A DNA stretch of 50,127 nucleotides, taken from NCBI GenBank assembly GCA_913778495.1, contig CAJYVD010000007.1, forward strand, positions 1-50,127, written 5' to 3'. The notes under the pieces are model-generated. The model made no database searches, was not told where the DNA came from, and was given only the letters and a program-made list of their open reading frames with translations. The DNA comes from an uncultured Pantoea sp. (GTDB lineage: Bacteria > Pseudomonadota > Gammaproteobacteria > Enterobacterales > Enterobacteriaceae). Shown here piece after piece: positions 50,050 to 50,127 of the stretch (positions are counted from its first letter, which is position 1; each line of letters starts with the position of its first letter). A program made the position numbers and the translations under genes.

Positions 50050-50126
50050 TGGGGTGGCTAATGGGACTCGAACCCACGACAACTGGAATCACAATCCAGG
50101 GCTCTACCAACTGAGCTATAGCCACC
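50050..50126 (-). tRNA. hisR: tRNA-His (anticodon GTG)
   Basis: 77 nt with the extra 5' G (G-1 pairing with C73) and encoded CCA; acceptor GGTGGCTA pairs with TAGCCACC, anticodon in CTGGATTGTGATTCCAG. The gene ends one base before the window edge; in E. coli argX would be next upstream. Confidence 0.98.
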
Positions 50127-50127
50127 A

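Overview
The window is core chromosome of a gammaproteobacterium of the order Enterobacterales. Nearly every protein is recognisable as the close counterpart of an Escherichia coli K-12 protein, and gene order follows the E. coli segment from rrnA through hemG-trkH, fadBA, tat, ubi, udp, metR, pldA-recQ, uvrD, xerC-dapF, cyaA, hemCDXY to the argX-hisR-leuT-proM tRNA cluster. The divergence from E. coli, the GC-rich coding bias and several local gene differences suggest Erwiniaceae (Pantoea/Erwinia type). That family-level guess is inference; no database was searched. All comparisons with E. coli lengths and sequences are from memory.

Layout. 1-199: start of an rRNA operon on the minus strand (P1 complete, P2 cut by the window edge). 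200-4180 (-): pepQ-yigZ-trkH-hemG. 4322-7784 (+): FadR-operated fadBA. 7806-10826 (-): fre, ubiD, pepE. 11041-11529 (+): rfaH, convergent with tatD. 11526-13982 (-): tatABCD. 14091-17095 (-): ubiE-ubiJ-ubiB. 17171-20957 (-): rmuC (with a LexA box), a TPR-glycosyltransferase-like gene, and udp. 21252-23822 (+): dlhH, metR, a DUF1456 gene. 23869-24735 (-): bioP. 25078-26418 (+): glpT. 26449-28269 (-): pldB-yigL. 28374-28997 (+): rhtB. 29037-32399 (-): pldA-recQ-rhtC. 32572-33973 (+): yigI-rarD. 33950-36306 (-): abrB-like gene, then corA with a leader peptide ORF. 36379-42015 (-): lptM-dapF-yigA-xerC-yigB-uvrD. 42150-44711 (-): cyaA. 45024-49054 (+): hemCDXY. 49137-50126 (-): small RNA GlmZ and tRNAs Pro, Leu and His.

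Functions that work together: aerobic beta-oxidation (fadB, fadA); flavin reduction and ubiquinone synthesis (fre, ubiD, ubiE, ubiJ, ubiB); twin-arginine export (tat); haem synthesis (hemG at one end, hemC/hemD at the other); DNA repair and recombination (rmuC, recQ, uvrD, xerC; rmuC and uvrD carry SOS boxes); envelope phospholipid turnover (pldA, pldB); amino-acid efflux (rhtB, rhtC); and global regulation (cyaA, rfaH, glmZ).

Differences from the E. coli order, which are the places to look first: metE is missing beside metR; cyaY is missing between cyaA and lptM; pepE, a TPR-glycosyltransferase, a DUF1456 gene, an orphan glpT and an abrB-like gene sit at junctions where E. coli has none or has other genes. 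Regulatory DNA of interest includes a perfect dyad at the predicted glpT start site, a sigma-54/GlrR-type control region for glmZ, a corA leader ORF, and a duplicated tRNA-Pro 3' end plus terminator. I found no CRISPR array, insertion sequence, prophage or toxin-antitoxin locus, and no convincing wholly new multi-gene system.
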